Assembly: GCA_003165795.1 (NCBI GenBank)
Contig: PMWW01000179.1
Coordinates: forward strand, 25,619 to 89,618
Direction: 5' to 3'
Length of the DNA stretch: 64,000 bases
Origin: Acidobacteriaceae bacterium
GTDB taxonomy: Bacteria; Acidobacteriota; Terriglobia; Terriglobales; Acidobacteriaceae
Both the position numbers and the translations under genes were made by a program. The notes beneath the pieces were generated by a model that did not search any database, was not told where the DNA came from, and worked only from the letters and a program-made list of their open reading frames with translations. Each line of letters begins with the position of its first letter. Position 1 is the first letter of the stretch. Shown here in pieces: positions 45,196 to 54,224 of this stretch.

Positions 45196-45228
45196 TGCAA
45201 AAAGCAGAGGCACCCTACGGTGGGTGCC
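45196..45228 (-). terminator. Rho-independent terminator of the PEP-CTERM gene
   Basis: On the minus strand GGCACCC (45228-45222), loop, GGGTGCC (45215-45209), then TCTGCTTTTTG. It lies about 45 bp past the PEP-CTERM stop codon. Confidence 0.78.
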
Positions 45229-45270
45229 CCAAGTCAAAAAAATCAGGATTCCAAAATTCGCGATATACGC

Positions 45271-45870
45271 CTACTTCTTCAGTTTGCGGCGCACCAATGC
45301 GCCCAAGCCCACGACTCCGGTGCCCAGAAGAATCAAGCTGCTGGGTTCAGGAGTGGTGCCCGTGCCGGACGACGAAGACACGGAAACGTTATCCAGAGCG
45401 ATATACCCTGGGTCGTCCCGGAAAGCGAACGAGATGCTATCGCTGCCGGTTCCCGTCCCGGTGAACGAGTATTGCGTCCAGGCGCCTCCCGTAGTCGGAT
45501 TAGTCAGGGCTAGTAGCTGAGTGCCATCCCAATAAGCACTAAAGTCGCTTGGATTGTCGCCAACCGCCGCCAGCCAAAAACTGAAGGTGTACTGAGAGCC
45601 CGCATGGTCCGCAAATGATTGGCCAAGCGTGCCGTCACTACCCACTGGCCCCAGCGCGGCATAGAAAGTGCCGCTTTGGGCACCGGTGTACTCGTAAAAA
45701 GCACCGCTCACCACTTCGGTATCTTCGAAGTTGCCGCCGGTGGTCCAGCCGGTAAAATCTCCGGTCTCAAAGCTGCCGTTGGTGAGAAGATTCTGAGCGA
45801 AGATCTTCGGCGCACTAACACTAAAAACTACTGCTAGAGCGACGCCGATCAGCAGGGTCTTTGTTCGCAT
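45271..45870 (-). CDS. PEP-CTERM sorted exported protein
   Basis: A 199-residue secreted protein with a signal peptide (MRTKTLLIGVALAVVFSVS). A beta-sandwich-like domain (NLLTNGSFETGDFTGWTTGG, then YTFSFWLAAVGDNPSDF) resembling carbohydrate-binding modules follows. The C-terminal PEP-CTERM signal is PEPSSLILLGTGVVGLGALV followed by RRKLKK: the motif, one helix and a basic tail. Such signals are processed by exosortases and linked to exopolysaccharide. The start at 45870 has GGGAGG five bases upstream; the frame extends back to 45918 without need. No exosortase is in the window. Confidence 0.85.
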   Translation of the reverse strand: MRTKTLLIGVALAVVFSVSAPKIFAQNLLTNGSFETGDFTGWTTGGNFEDTEVVSGAFYEYTGAQSGTFYAALGPVGSDGTLGQSFADHAGSQYTFSFWLAAVGDNPSDFSAYWDGTQLLALTNPTTGGAWTQYSFTGTGTGSDSISFAFRDDPGYIALDNVSVSSSSGTGTTPEPSSLILLGTGVVGLGALVRRKLKK

Positions 45871-46202
45871 TAATTCCTCCCGAGATAGGTGTGGAGCACT
45901 TCGGTCTATGTGGGGCATTTCTTGTGCCGCTCTCGCCTTAATGGCTTCAGGTAGTTAGCGTTGACAATGTCACGAAAACTGCAAAAAGTTGCGCAGTGTG
46001 AGAAGACGGTTACTATGCTGCAGGGATCTCCGCGTCACGCTAAGCGCCTTCCCAGCGCCCGGCGGGGGGAACTCAGGGGGCCGCAGCCCTTTGCGCAGGG
46101 GCTTTTCAGGAAGCCGAACCGTCCGTCTTTACTGCGATCCAATCCGCCTCTTGCTATCATCGGCTTTCCTTTCGAGCACACAGCTTCTTGCTGGAGCGCG
46201 CT
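45871..46202. other. Divergent promoter region, PEP-CTERM/permease
   Basis: 332 bp between divergent genes, no gene seen. A TTGACA at 45961-45966 has no clear -10 partner; TACTAT at 46011-46016 with TTGCGC 16 bases upstream is a weaker candidate for the permease. ORFs of 81-86 codons here resemble nothing known. Confidence 0.35.
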
Positions 46203-47513
46203 TTGAACTGGCCGCATACGCTGTTCGATTTCGATGGTCACAAAACTAGCCTCTCCCGCGAGGTAATCGGCGGGCTTACGACCTTCACCACGATGTCTTA
46301 TATTGTGGTAGTCAATCCTGCAATCCTCTCGGCGGCTGGAATTCCCGAGGGGCCATCGTTCGTGGCGACCGCGCTGACCGCCGCGTTCGGCTGCTACTTC
46401 ATGGCGCTCTACGCCAACCGTCCCTTCGCCATCGCGCCTTACATGGGCGAGAACGCCTTCATCGCGTTCACGGTTTGCAAGCTGCTGGGGTTCCGTTGGC
46501 AGACCGCGCTGGCGGCCATCTTCATCGCCGGCGTGCTGTTCGTGCTGATGACGTTGCTCCACCTGCGGCAATGGGTGGTCGAGGGCGTACCCGCATCGCT
46601 GCGCTACAGTTTCGCCGTGGGTATTGGACTGTTCCTCACCTTCATCGGGCTGAACCAGTCGGGCCTGGTGATTCTCGGCGTGCCGGGCGCTCCGGTGCGC
46701 GCGGGTCAACTCACGGGACATCCCGCCCTGGTCGCGATGTTCGGATTCGTGCTGCTGGCCGGGCTCATCATCCGCAAAGTTCCCGGGGCCATCCTGATCG
46801 GCATCGTCATCACCGCAATTGTCGCCTTCGTTACCGGCGTGGCCACGCCACCTCACGGTGTAGTCAGCCTACCGCCCAGCATCGCGCCCATTCTGTGGCA
46901 GCTCGACTTTCGCGGGGCCCTTACCTGGCGGGCGTTTCCGGTGGTGCTCACCATCTTCGTCATGGCGTTTGTGGATACCATGGGCACGCTGATCGGACTT
47001 TCGGCACGCGCCGGTTTTCTCGACGAGGAGGGACAGTTGCCCCAGATCGAACGTCCCATGCTGGTGGACGCGATCACCACCTGCATCGCACCTGCGCTGG
47101 GGACGACTGTTTCAGGCGCCTTTGTCGAGTCAGCCACGGGAATCGAGGCTGGCGGCCGGACGGGCCTCACTGTCCTGGTCACTGGAACTTGTTTCCTGCT
47201 GACGTTGTTCTTCTCGCCGTTGGTTGCGGCCATTCCGGCCCAGGCATACGGACCGGCACTGATTATCGTCGGGCTGTTCATGCTGGCACCGATCACCCGC
47301 ATTGACTTCGGCGACTTTACCGAATCCATTCCTGCCTTTGCCGTGGTCTCGCTGATGGCGTTCACCTTCAACATCGCGATTGGAATCTGCGCCGGATTTG
47401 TGCTCTACCCAATATGCAAGCTAGTAGCGGGCAAAGCGAGCCACTTGAAACCTGGCTTATGGGTGCTTACGGCGCTGTCATTGTTGTTCTTCGTTTTCTA
47501 TCCGTACAACTGA
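46203..47513 (+). CDS. NCS2/AzgA-family purine permease
   Basis: Inner-membrane transporter (436 residues) of the AzgA-like nucleobase:cation symporter family, probably for hypoxanthine, adenine or guanine. Typical are SREVIGGLTTFTTMSYIVVV near the start, NPAILSAAGIPEG, the helix-10-like FMAFVDTMGTLIGL and VSGAFVESATGIEAGGRTGLT, in a mostly hydrophobic protein. Start: TTG at 46203 with GGAG six bases upstream fits the family N terminus; a TTG at 46188 is possible. The downstream exported-protein gene follows 80 bp later. Substrate range is inferred. Confidence 0.9.
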   Translation: MNWPHTLFDFDGHKTSLSREVIGGLTTFTTMSYIVVVNPAILSAAGIPEGPSFVATALTAAFGCYFMALYANRPFAIAPYMGENAFIAFTVCKLLGFRWQTALAAIFIAGVLFVLMTLLHLRQWVVEGVPASLRYSFAVGIGLFLTFIGLNQSGLVILGVPGAPVRAGQLTGHPALVAMFGFVLLAGLIIRKVPGAILIGIVITAIVAFVTGVATPPHGVVSLPPSIAPILWQLDFRGALTWRAFPVVLTIFVMAFVDTMGTLIGLSARAGFLDEEGQLPQIERPMLVDAITTCIAPALGTTVSGAFVESATGIEAGGRTGLTVLVTGTCFLLTLFFSPLVAAIPAQAYGPALIIVGLFMLAPITRIDFGDFTESIPAFAVVSLMAFTFNIAIGICAGFVLYPICKLVAGKASHLKPGLWVLTALSLLFFVFYPYN

Positions 47514-47593
47514 GACGCCGATTTTTCCTGTACCCACTTGTCGCGTACCGCCAAAATTGCATCTCACTCCCCATGTTCCTGGGAAAGAAAGCC

Positions 47594-48346
47594 ATGGTTC
47601 GCGAGTTCCCGGCAAGAATTGACGGGAGACTGCTCGCGGCGGTTTCGCAACGGTTTGCGTCATGTACAATCGTCGCGTTTCTGTTGTGCTCGCCCGTGGC
47701 AGCGCAAGTGGGCCCGGCTGTACCCACGCAGGACGACTCGCCCAACCAGCGTAGCTTCGGGCATTACATCCATGCGGTCCCGGAGTCGCCAACCGCTTAC
47801 CATCCGATTACTGCAGATGGGCGACTAGGATGGTTCGTGCGCTCCACCATCGGGCCGCGGAGCCTGGTTGCCGGCCTGTTCTCGGCCGGCATCGGAACCG
47901 CCAGCAACAGTCCCCATGAATACGGTACCCATTGGGACGGCTTCGCGCAGCGCTATGGCATGCGCTTAACCGGCGTATCCACCGGCAACGCTATCGAGGC
48001 CTCGTTAGGAGCGGCTTGGGGCGAGGATCCGCGCTACTTTCACACCTTGAACGCCTCCTTCGGAGAGCGGGCCAAGAACGTCGCCGATCTCACCTTCCGC
48101 GCTTATCGCCCTGACGGGCAGCGCCACTTGGCTTATGCCCGATTTGTGGCTACCTTTGGCAACAACTTCCTCTCCAACACTTGGCGGGTGCAGAGTGAAG
48201 CCGACTGGCAGCACGCTATGATCCGCTCGGCCGAGGGCTTCGGGGCGCGCGCCATCTCCAACGCTTTCAGCGAATTTGTTCCCCAAGTCTGGAGGGCCGT
48301 ACGCCACAAGCCTGCTTCCGATTCCGCTCTCGCTTACAATCCGTGA
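47594..48346 (+). CDS. Exported protein of unknown function
   Basis: A 250-residue protein with a signal peptide (MVREFPARIDGRLLAAV then SQRFASCTIVAFLLCSPVAAQ). The mature part carries IGPRSLVAGLFSAGIGTASN, GFAQRYGMRLTGVSTGN, LGAAWGEDPRYF and FGARAISNAFSEFVPQVWRA. I recall similar proteins in acidobacteria but no assigned function. The open frame continues back to 47414 inside the permease gene; the signal peptide sets the start near 47594 (or 47573). No membrane helix follows the signal, so it may be an outer-membrane or periplasmic protein. Confidence 0.65.
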   Translation: MVREFPARIDGRLLAAVSQRFASCTIVAFLLCSPVAAQVGPAVPTQDDSPNQRSFGHYIHAVPESPTAYHPITADGRLGWFVRSTIGPRSLVAGLFSAGIGTASNSPHEYGTHWDGFAQRYGMRLTGVSTGNAIEASLGAAWGEDPRYFHTLNASFGERAKNVADLTFRAYRPDGQRHLAYARFVATFGNNFLSNTWRVQSEADWQHAMIRSAEGFGARAISNAFSEFVPQVWRAVRHKPASDSALAYNP

Positions 48347-48425
48347 ATTGTTAGGCCCTACATCTGGCCAGCCGCTTGCGAGACTATGATGGGTCGATGC
48401 ATCTCAACTCGCAGCCGGAGGAGCA

Positions 48426-48755
48426 GTGGCCAACTACTTAGTCGTCGAAAATTTACTCAAGGCAGTTGAAATCCCCCAGGACGGCACGCTCAGCCGGACT
48501 ATTCACCGCGACGATCGCGTCAAGATCGTGCTCTTCGGCTTTGCTGGAGGACAGGAGCTTTCCCAGCACACTGCCGCCGTGCCGGCCATTATGGAGATTC
48601 TCCAAGGCGACGCGCGCGTCACGCTTGACGGAGACGAGAAAGAATTCTCCGCAGGTTCCTGGGTTTTCATGGAGGCCAAGCTGCCGCACGCCGTCTACGC
48701 CCGCACCGATGTGATCATGCTCTTAACCATGTTGACCGGAACGGCGGAAAAGTAG
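48426..48755 (+). CDS. Cupin-domain protein
   Basis: A 109-residue single-domain cupin. The pattern is G-x5-H-x3/4-E-like in FGFAGGQELSQHTAAVPAIMEILQG and the second motif GSWVFMEAKLPHAVYAR with the His. Starts at GTG 48426 behind GGAGGAG. Such small cupins bind a metal and act as sensors, isomerases or dioxygenase-like enzymes; nothing here narrows it. Confidence 0.8.
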   Translation: MANYLVVENLLKAVEIPQDGTLSRTIHRDDRVKIVLFGFAGGQELSQHTAAVPAIMEILQGDARVTLDGDEKEFSAGSWVFMEAKLPHAVYARTDVIMLLTMLTGTAEK

Positions 48756-49215
48756 CCTGCCCCAGGTCGCCCGGCGCAAACCTCCCAGACGGCCATGGAA
48801 CCGGCGCCATGCGGATGTCGCGTTGTCAGCCGCCAAGATTTGCGGGGATTTGGCCCTCGGCGGAGCGTCGATACAATCCTGAAGGTCTTGTTCAGCCGCG
48901 ACCGTTTTCCCGTCGCTGTCCTCCAGGCAGGTCCCTCGCCGACAATCCTGGCCCCGACGAGGCGAACGACGGCCCCGCTCCGAAGTCAAATCGGGTGCGA
49001 GATGGCCGCCGCCTAAGCCGCGGGCATCATCCATCACAAAGCAGTGTGACATGAATCACTCGCGGTCAGCGGCCTTCCGTCCTAACGTTCCGTATTGGCA
49101 TCGCTTCAGGCGATTATCAAACTGAGTCCTTGCTCTCTCGTTTCCGGTCTGGCTCCAGGAATCTTGCCGCCCAGTTGGCTACCGGTACGGGCGGGATTCG
49201 CGTTGGGAGGTCCTT
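48756..49215. other. Noncoding region upstream of cstA
   Basis: 460 bp with only short open frames (48795-49016 plus strand; 48723-49052 minus strand) that resemble no family. It must contain the cstA promoter. I found no convincing -35/-10 or hairpin. Confidence 0.4.
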
Positions 49216-51066
49216 ATGAATACCTTTCCCATCTTGTTGGGGACACTGTGTGTCTTTGCCCTCTCCTACCGCTATTACAGCGCATTTATCGCCGCCAAAG
49301 TCCTTGCCCTTAACGACAGCCGCGTCACTCCTGCCCACACCTATGAAGATGGGCATAACTATGTCCCATCGCCCAAGTGGGTACTATTTGGCCACCACTT
49401 CGCGGCGATTGCCGGCGCCGGTCCGCTAGTTGGACCAACCTTGGCTGCCCAGTTCGGCTTTGCTCCCGGCTTCCTCTGGATCCTGATTGGCGCCGTCCTC
49501 TGCGGCTGTGTTCACGACTTTACCGTGCTGGTGGCCTCGGTACGGCACAAAGGAAAATCCCTGGCCGACGTGGCCCGTACCGAGGTCGGCCCCTTCGCCG
49601 GCCTGGTCACCATGATCGCTCTGCTGTTCATTCTGCTGGTCACGCTGGCCGGACTCGGCATCGTTGTGGTCAACGCCCTGGCCAACAGCCCCTGGGGAGT
49701 TTTCACCATCGGCATGACCATTCCCATCGCGATTCTGATGGGTTGGTACATGTTCAAGAGCTCGCCAGGTCAGATTAGAATTGCCGGACCCAGCGTTGCG
49801 GGTGTAATTCTGCTGATCGGCGCGGTTGTCGGCGGCCGTTGGTTCGCCGCTTCCTCTTTCGCGCATACGCTAACCTTCAGCGGACATCAGATCGTCTTCT
49901 TCATGATGGCCTATGGTTTCGTCGCCTCGGTCCTGCCGGTATGGTTTCTGCTTGAACCGAGAGACTATCTGTCTACTTACATGAAGCTGGGAACCATAGC
50001 CCTTCTGATCGTCGGGGTCTTTATCGTTCATCCCGACATTCAGTTCCCTGCCTTCACTCAGTTCATTCACGGCGGTGGCCCGATCATCGGTGGCAAGCTG
50101 TTCCCGTTCCTGTTCGTTACCATCGCGTGCGGCGCAATCTCCGGCTTCCATGCGCTCATCTCGTCGGGAACCACACCGAAGATGTTATGGAAGGAAACGG
50201 ACGCGCGCTTCATCGGCTACGGAGCGATGATGTGCGAAGGAATCGTGGCCGTATTGGCGCTGATCGCGGCCTGCTCCATGTATCCCGGCGATTACTTCGC
50301 CATCAACGCCCCGCCCGCGGTTTTTGCCAAGCTGGGGCTGCATACGGTCAATCTCGGCATGTTCTCCGCCGAGGTCGGCGAGAAACTGGCCGGACGTACC
50401 GGCGGCGCAGTCTCATTAGCGGTTGGAATGGCGCAGATATTCCGCGGCATTCCCGGCATGAAGACGTTGACCAGTTACTGGTATCACTATGCCATCATGT
50501 TCGAGGCCCTTTTCATTCTGACGACCGTCGATACGGGCACGCGCGTCGCGCGTTACGTCCTGCATGAACTGCTGGGCAAGGTCCACAAATCGTTCCGCAA
50601 CACGGCATGGCTACCCGGCAACCTGGCGACCTCGCTGCTCGTGGTGGTGAGCTGGGGATATCTGATCTACACCGGTTCTATCTCGACCATCTGGCCGCTA
50701 TTCGGCACCGGTAATCAATTGCTGGCCACCATCGCACTCGCGGTTGTCACCACCTTCCTGGTCAACATGGGGAAGGTGCGGTACGCCTTTATTACCGCGA
50801 TTCCGATGTGCTTTGTGGGTGTAACCACGCTTACTGCCGGCGTGCTCTCCATCAAGAACATCTACCTGCCGCTGGCGAAGCAGCCGGGCCACAGCTTCCA
50901 GGGCTATCTGGATTCGACCCTTATGTTGATCTTCATTGTGGGAGTGGTGTTGGTACTGATCGAGTCCGGACGGCGCTGCTGGAAGACGCTGCACGGAGCG
51001 CCAATTCCGCAGGAGGCGTTTGGCCCGCCAGAGAAGGACGAAGCAGTAAACATGGCCTGCTGTTGA
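49216..51066 (+). CDS. cstA: Carbon starvation protein CstA (pyruvate/peptide transporter)
   Basis: A 616-residue membrane protein of the CstA family, with about fifteen hydrophobic segments. Key motifs are [21 protein letters not shown] (residues 55-75), [42 protein letters not shown] and the C-terminal [13 protein letters not shown]. Family members take up pyruvate or peptides; which one here is not decided. GGGAGG sits five bases before the ATG at 49216. Close downstream lie lldP and the lut genes, suggesting linked use of pyruvate and lactate. Confidence 0.93.
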   Translation: MNTFPILLGTLCVFALSYRYYSAFIAAKVLALNDSRVTPAHTYEDGHNYVPSPKWVLFGHHFAAIAGAGPLVGPTLAAQFGFAPGFLWILIGAVLCGCVHDFTVLVASVRHKGKSLADVARTEVGPFAGLVTMIALLFILLVTLAGLGIVVVNALANSPWGVFTIGMTIPIAILMGWYMFKSSPGQIRIAGPSVAGVILLIGAVVGGRWFAASSFAHTLTFSGHQIVFFMMAYGFVASVLPVWFLLEPRDYLSTYMKLGTIALLIVGVFIVHPDIQFPAFTQFIHGGGPIIGGKLFPFLFVTIACGAISGFHALISSGTTPKMLWKETDARFIGYGAMMCEGIVAVLALIAACSMYPGDYFAINAPPAVFAKLGLHTVNLGMFSAEVGEKLAGRTGGAVSLAVGMAQIFRGIPGMKTLTSYWYHYAIMFEALFILTTVDTGTRVARYVLHELLGKVHKSFRNTAWLPGNLATSLLVVVSWGYLIYTGSISTIWPLFGTGNQLLATIALAVVTTFLVNMGKVRYAFITAIPMCFVGVTTLTAGVLSIKNIYLPLAKQPGHSFQGYLDSTLMLIFIVGVVLVLIESGRRCWKTLHGAPIPQEAFGPPEKDEAVNMACC

Positions 51067-51147
51067 GTTAGGCGGGCATTACGCAACCTCCATAATCGGC
51101 CGATGTGGGCCGCAGTTTAACGGAAGCATGGTGGGGGAGACATTCTA

Positions 51148-51348
51148 ATGGCAATCATCAGCCTTGCAACTCGATCTCTCGCCCGCTTCGACAGCACAGG
51201 TACGTCATCTCTCTCGATTTGTAATAACGGCAACCGCGCGGTCCCCATTCATCAGCCTGATAACTCCATTCCCCGCGCCGCAGGTCATAGTTTCCCAGAA
51301 CGACAAAACTTGAGGAAAGGTCTGCCACTGGCTGGCAGACATCGGTGA
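51148..51348 (+). CDS. Possible small ORF between cstA and lldP (doubtful)
   Basis: A 66-codon frame (MAIISLATRSLARFDSTGTS...) behind GGGGGAGA, ending 7 bp before lldP. The sequence has no family resemblance and polar, unordered composition. It could be a leader ORF or chance. The full gap between cstA and lldP (51067-51355) holds nothing else I recognise. Confidence 0.2.
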   Translation: MAIISLATRSLARFDSTGTSSLSICNNGNRAVPIHQPDNSIPRAAGHSFPERQNLRKGLPLAGRHR

Positions 51349-51355
51349 GAATTTC

Positions 51356-53200
51356 ATGAGTACTCCAACCCCTAAGCCTCCGGTGAAAGCACCGTCCGCG
51401 GCGCCAGCGAAGGCTTCTCCTCCTTCTTCGAATCCGCTCGCCTCCGCGATCTTCGTCATCGTCGCGGCCATCATCTCCGTAATCATCCTCAAGCTACCGT
51501 CGGTGACCGCTCCCTGGTCGCAGGGATACGATCCGCTCGGGCATTGGTTGCTTTCGACACTGATCGCCGCCTTGCCCGTGGTGGTGCTGCTGGGCAGCCT
51601 GGCACTGGGCCATGTGAAGGCGCATTACGCAGCACTGCTGGGACTGACGGCCGCCTTGATTGTGGCGATCTTCGCCTTCCACATGCCGGGCCGCATGGCC
51701 GCGGTAACGGCGGTTTATGGAATTGGTTATGGCCTGTTCCCCATCGGCTGGATCGTGCTGAACGTCATCTTCATGTATCAGCTCACTTGTGAAGCGGGAC
51801 GATTCAATGTGCTGCAGCACAGCATGACCGGCATCACCCAGGACCGTCGCCTGCAACTGCTGCTGATCGCGTTCTGCTTCGGCGCGTTCTTCGAGGGGGC
51901 CTCGGGATTCGGTACTCCCGTAGCCGTTACGGCCGCGATCCTGATTGGCTTAGGCTTCCCGCCGCTGCAGGCTTCCGGCCTGTCGCTGATCGCCAATACC
52001 GCGCCGGTCGCGTTCGGCGCGCTGGCCACCCCCATCATCGCTTTGGCCAAGGTCACGGGCTACAGCGAAATCACGCTGGGCGCGATGACGGGCCGCATTC
52101 TGGCGCCGTTCTGCATTCTGGTGCCGTTCTGGCTGATCGCCGCCTTTGCCGGTTGGGGATCAATGCTGGAAATCTGGCCGGCCATTTTGGTGGCTGGTGT
52201 CAGCTTCGCGATACCGGAAGTTCTCATCTCCAATCTGCATGGGCCCTGGTTGGCTAATATCGGCTCATCGGTAATTTCGATGATCTGCCTGGTTGCCTTC
52301 CTGTTCGTTTGGCATCCCAAGCGGGTCTGGACCTTCGAAGGGGAAGAAGCCAAAACCGCGCACCGCGCCGACCACGGCTTCAGCCGCGCGGACGTCACCC
52401 GCGCATGGGTGCCCTGGATCATTCTCAGCGTCATCGTTTTCCTGTGGGGCACGCAGACCGGCAAGAAAATCATGAACACGCCGGAAAAAACCTTCACCTC
52501 AATGGCCAGCTGGCAGACTCCGCCCAGTAAAATCACCAACCCGCAGTTCACCGTCAGCGGCCTGAACAATCTGGCGCTGCGCGTCCCGCCGGTGGTCACT
52601 AAGCCGACCAAAGAGCCGGCCGTGTTCGGTCTCAACTGGGTGAGCGCAACCGGCTCGGGCATTCTGCTGGCGGCCCTCATCTCCGGCTTGATCATGGGGC
52701 TGAGCGTTAAGACGATTTTCGCTGTCTATGGCAGGACCTTGATGAAGGTGCGATTCTCGCTGGTGACGATTGCGGCCATGATGGCTATTGGGTTCATGAC
52801 CCGATACGCCGGCTTGGATGCGACCATGGGTCTCGCCTTCGCGCGCACCGGACACTTGTATCCGTTCTTCGGCACGCTGCTGGGCTGGCTGGGTGTGGCG
52901 CTGACCGGCTCGGATACGTCGTCTAACGTACTCTTCGGCAGCCTGCAGAAGATCACCGCGCAGCAGGTAAACACGTCGCCTATATTGATGGCCTCGGCCA
53001 ACAGCGCCGGCGGAGTGATGGGCAAGATGATCGATGCCCAGAGTATCGTCGTCGCCAGCACCGCAACCCAGTGGTATGGACACGAAGGAGACATCTTGCG
53101 CTACGTCTTCTGGCATAGCATTGCGCTGGCTGTGCTGGTCGGCATATTCGTGTTCCTAATGGCGTATGTGGCTCCGTTCACGCACTTGGTGGTGCATTGA
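51356..53200 (+). CDS. lldP: L-lactate permease
   Basis: Proton-coupled transporter of the LctP family (614 residues) importing lactate or glycolate. The signature is FGAFFEGASGFGTPVAVTAAIL, with GFPPLQASGLSLIANTAPVAFGA downstream and the C-terminal TGSDTSSNVLFG plus [18 protein letters not shown]. The N terminus has a Pro/Ala/Ser-rich cytosolic stretch of about 28 residues that is not usual. Downstream lie lutC and lutBA, the lactate-oxidation genes, so uptake and oxidation of lactate form one locus. Confidence 0.93.
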   Translation: MSTPTPKPPVKAPSAAPAKASPPSSNPLASAIFVIVAAIISVIILKLPSVTAPWSQGYDPLGHWLLSTLIAALPVVVLLGSLALGHVKAHYAALLGLTAALIVAIFAFHMPGRMAAVTAVYGIGYGLFPIGWIVLNVIFMYQLTCEAGRFNVLQHSMTGITQDRRLQLLLIAFCFGAFFEGASGFGTPVAVTAAILIGLGFPPLQASGLSLIANTAPVAFGALATPIIALAKVTGYSEITLGAMTGRILAPFCILVPFWLIAAFAGWGSMLEIWPAILVAGVSFAIPEVLISNLHGPWLANIGSSVISMICLVAFLFVWHPKRVWTFEGEEAKTAHRADHGFSRADVTRAWVPWIILSVIVFLWGTQTGKKIMNTPEKTFTSMASWQTPPSKITNPQFTVSGLNNLALRVPPVVTKPTKEPAVFGLNWVSATGSGILLAALISGLIMGLSVKTIFAVYGRTLMKVRFSLVTIAAMMAIGFMTRYAGLDATMGLAFARTGHLYPFFGTLLGWLGVALTGSDTSSNVLFGSLQKITAQQVNTSPILMASANSAGGVMGKMIDAQSIVVASTATQWYGHEGDILRYVFWHSIALAVLVGIFVFLMAYVAPFTHLVVH

Positions 53201-53618
53201 ACAGTTTCGAGTTTCAAGTTTCGAGTTTCGCGTTGCCCTCACGGCAGCCGGAACTCGAAGCTTGCCTTAAGAGCAGTTTCGAGTTGCAGTTAGGGCAGCC
53301 GGAACTCTGGCGACGGTCAGTCCGGCACACTCGAAACTCGAGTTGAACTGTTTTCCTCAACCTGTAAAATCCACCACAAATCCACTCCGAAGCCGCATTT
53401 CCAAGCCAGTCTGCTCCCGCTCGAAACTGGAAACTTGAAACTCGAAACTGCCCTTGTGATCCGGTCACAATCTCCGGCGACGCAGGTCACAGCATGACGT
53501 TCATCGGACTGTCATGCTGACTACGTCGCTCTTCGCCTCTCTCGCTGTTCGCCGTTCGCCAGATATAGGTTGCGTGCGCTTCTGGCGAAGAGCGACGAGC
53601 GAATAGCGGGGGTTCGCC
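53201..53618. other. Intergenic region with inverted-repeat element, no gene
   Basis: 418 bp between lldP and lutC. The first 250 bases are the TTTCGAG-rich inverted-repeat element described separately. The rest probably holds a promoter for lutC; none is clear. No gene seen. Confidence 0.55.
53202..53450. repeat. Element bounded by 29-bp inverted repeats (TTTCGAGT type)
   Basis: A 29-base arm at 53202-53230, made of repeated GTTTCGA/GTTTCAA units, has an inverted partner at 53422-53450 with 28 of 29 matches. The interior holds additional copies of the unit (near 53276 and, inverted, near 53330) and two direct copies of GCAGCCGGAACTC (53244 and 53299). It looks like a small palindromic mobile or satellite-type element. 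Confidence 0.75.
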
Positions 53619-54224
53619 ATGCCTGCCATCTTCGATACCTTCAAACTTCGCGCCGAAGCCGTAAGCGCCGAGGTCCATCGCTTCCCGAGAAAAACCGAAG
53701 CCCTCGATTTCATCGTTCAATACTTGCGATCGGCGGGAGTCGCTGACTCCCCTCAGTCCTACGCTGTCTGGGCCGACTGTCCCTTCCTTAGCGGCGTCGA
53801 CAAGAAGCAAATCGCCGAGCAAATCCCCGGCCTCACCTTCGAGGTCACCCGCGAGACGGCCGCAGCTTCCAGGGTAGGCATCAGCCAATTGGACTGGGCC
53901 ATGGCCAATACCGGCTCGTTGATTCAAGATGCCGCTCCGGTCGATCGCCGCCTGGTATCGACCCTGCCCAACATACATATCGCGGTGATTCAGACCGACC
54001 GGCTTCTGCCCGATCTGCCATCGGTGCTGGGCAAAATTCGTCCCGAGCAAACCAATTACATCTCTTTCATCACCGGACCCAGCCGCACGGCCGACATCGA
54101 GCGGGTGCTCACCATCGGCGTACATGGCCCGGAAAAACTCGTCATTATTTTTGTGGACCAGGTCTTTGCGGACCAGGTTTCCGTAGATGATGTTTTGGTC
54201 GACGAAGCGGCCGGAGTGAACTGA
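53619..54224 (+). CDS. lutC: LutC-like LUD-domain protein
   Basis: A 201-residue protein of the LUD superfamily (LutC/YkgG), part of the three-subunit iron-sulfur L-lactate dehydrogenase LutABC. Seen are GISQLDWAMANTGSLIQDA, the family ETGS-like region (here ANTGS), then RLVSTLPNIHIAVIQTDRLL and TNYISFITGPSRTADIERVL and VHGPEKLVIIFVD. It is immediately followed by the lutBA fusion (TGATG overlap). The C terminus has extra acidic repeats (VDQVFADQVSVDDVLVDEA). Confidence 0.85.
   Translation: MPAIFDTFKLRAEAVSAEVHRFPRKTEALDFIVQYLRSAGVADSPQSYAVWADCPFLSGVDKKQIAEQIPGLTFEVTRETAAASRVGISQLDWAMANTGSLIQDAAPVDRRLVSTLPNIHIAVIQTDRLLPDLPSVLGKIRPEQTNYISFITGPSRTADIERVLTIGVHGPEKLVIIFVDQVFADQVSVDDVLVDEAAGVN

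Noticed and set aside
45961-45990. TTGACA at 45961 as a sigma-70 promoter
   Set aside because: No acceptable -10 hexamer at 16-18 bases downstream (AAAAGT region).
46035-46856. 273-codon minus-strand frame opposite the purine permease
   Set aside because: His/Arg/Glu-rich antisense translation of a transporter gene; no domain seen.
48795-49052. Short frames in the spacer before cstA
   Set aside because: Composition and lack of ribosome-binding sites suggest noncoding DNA.
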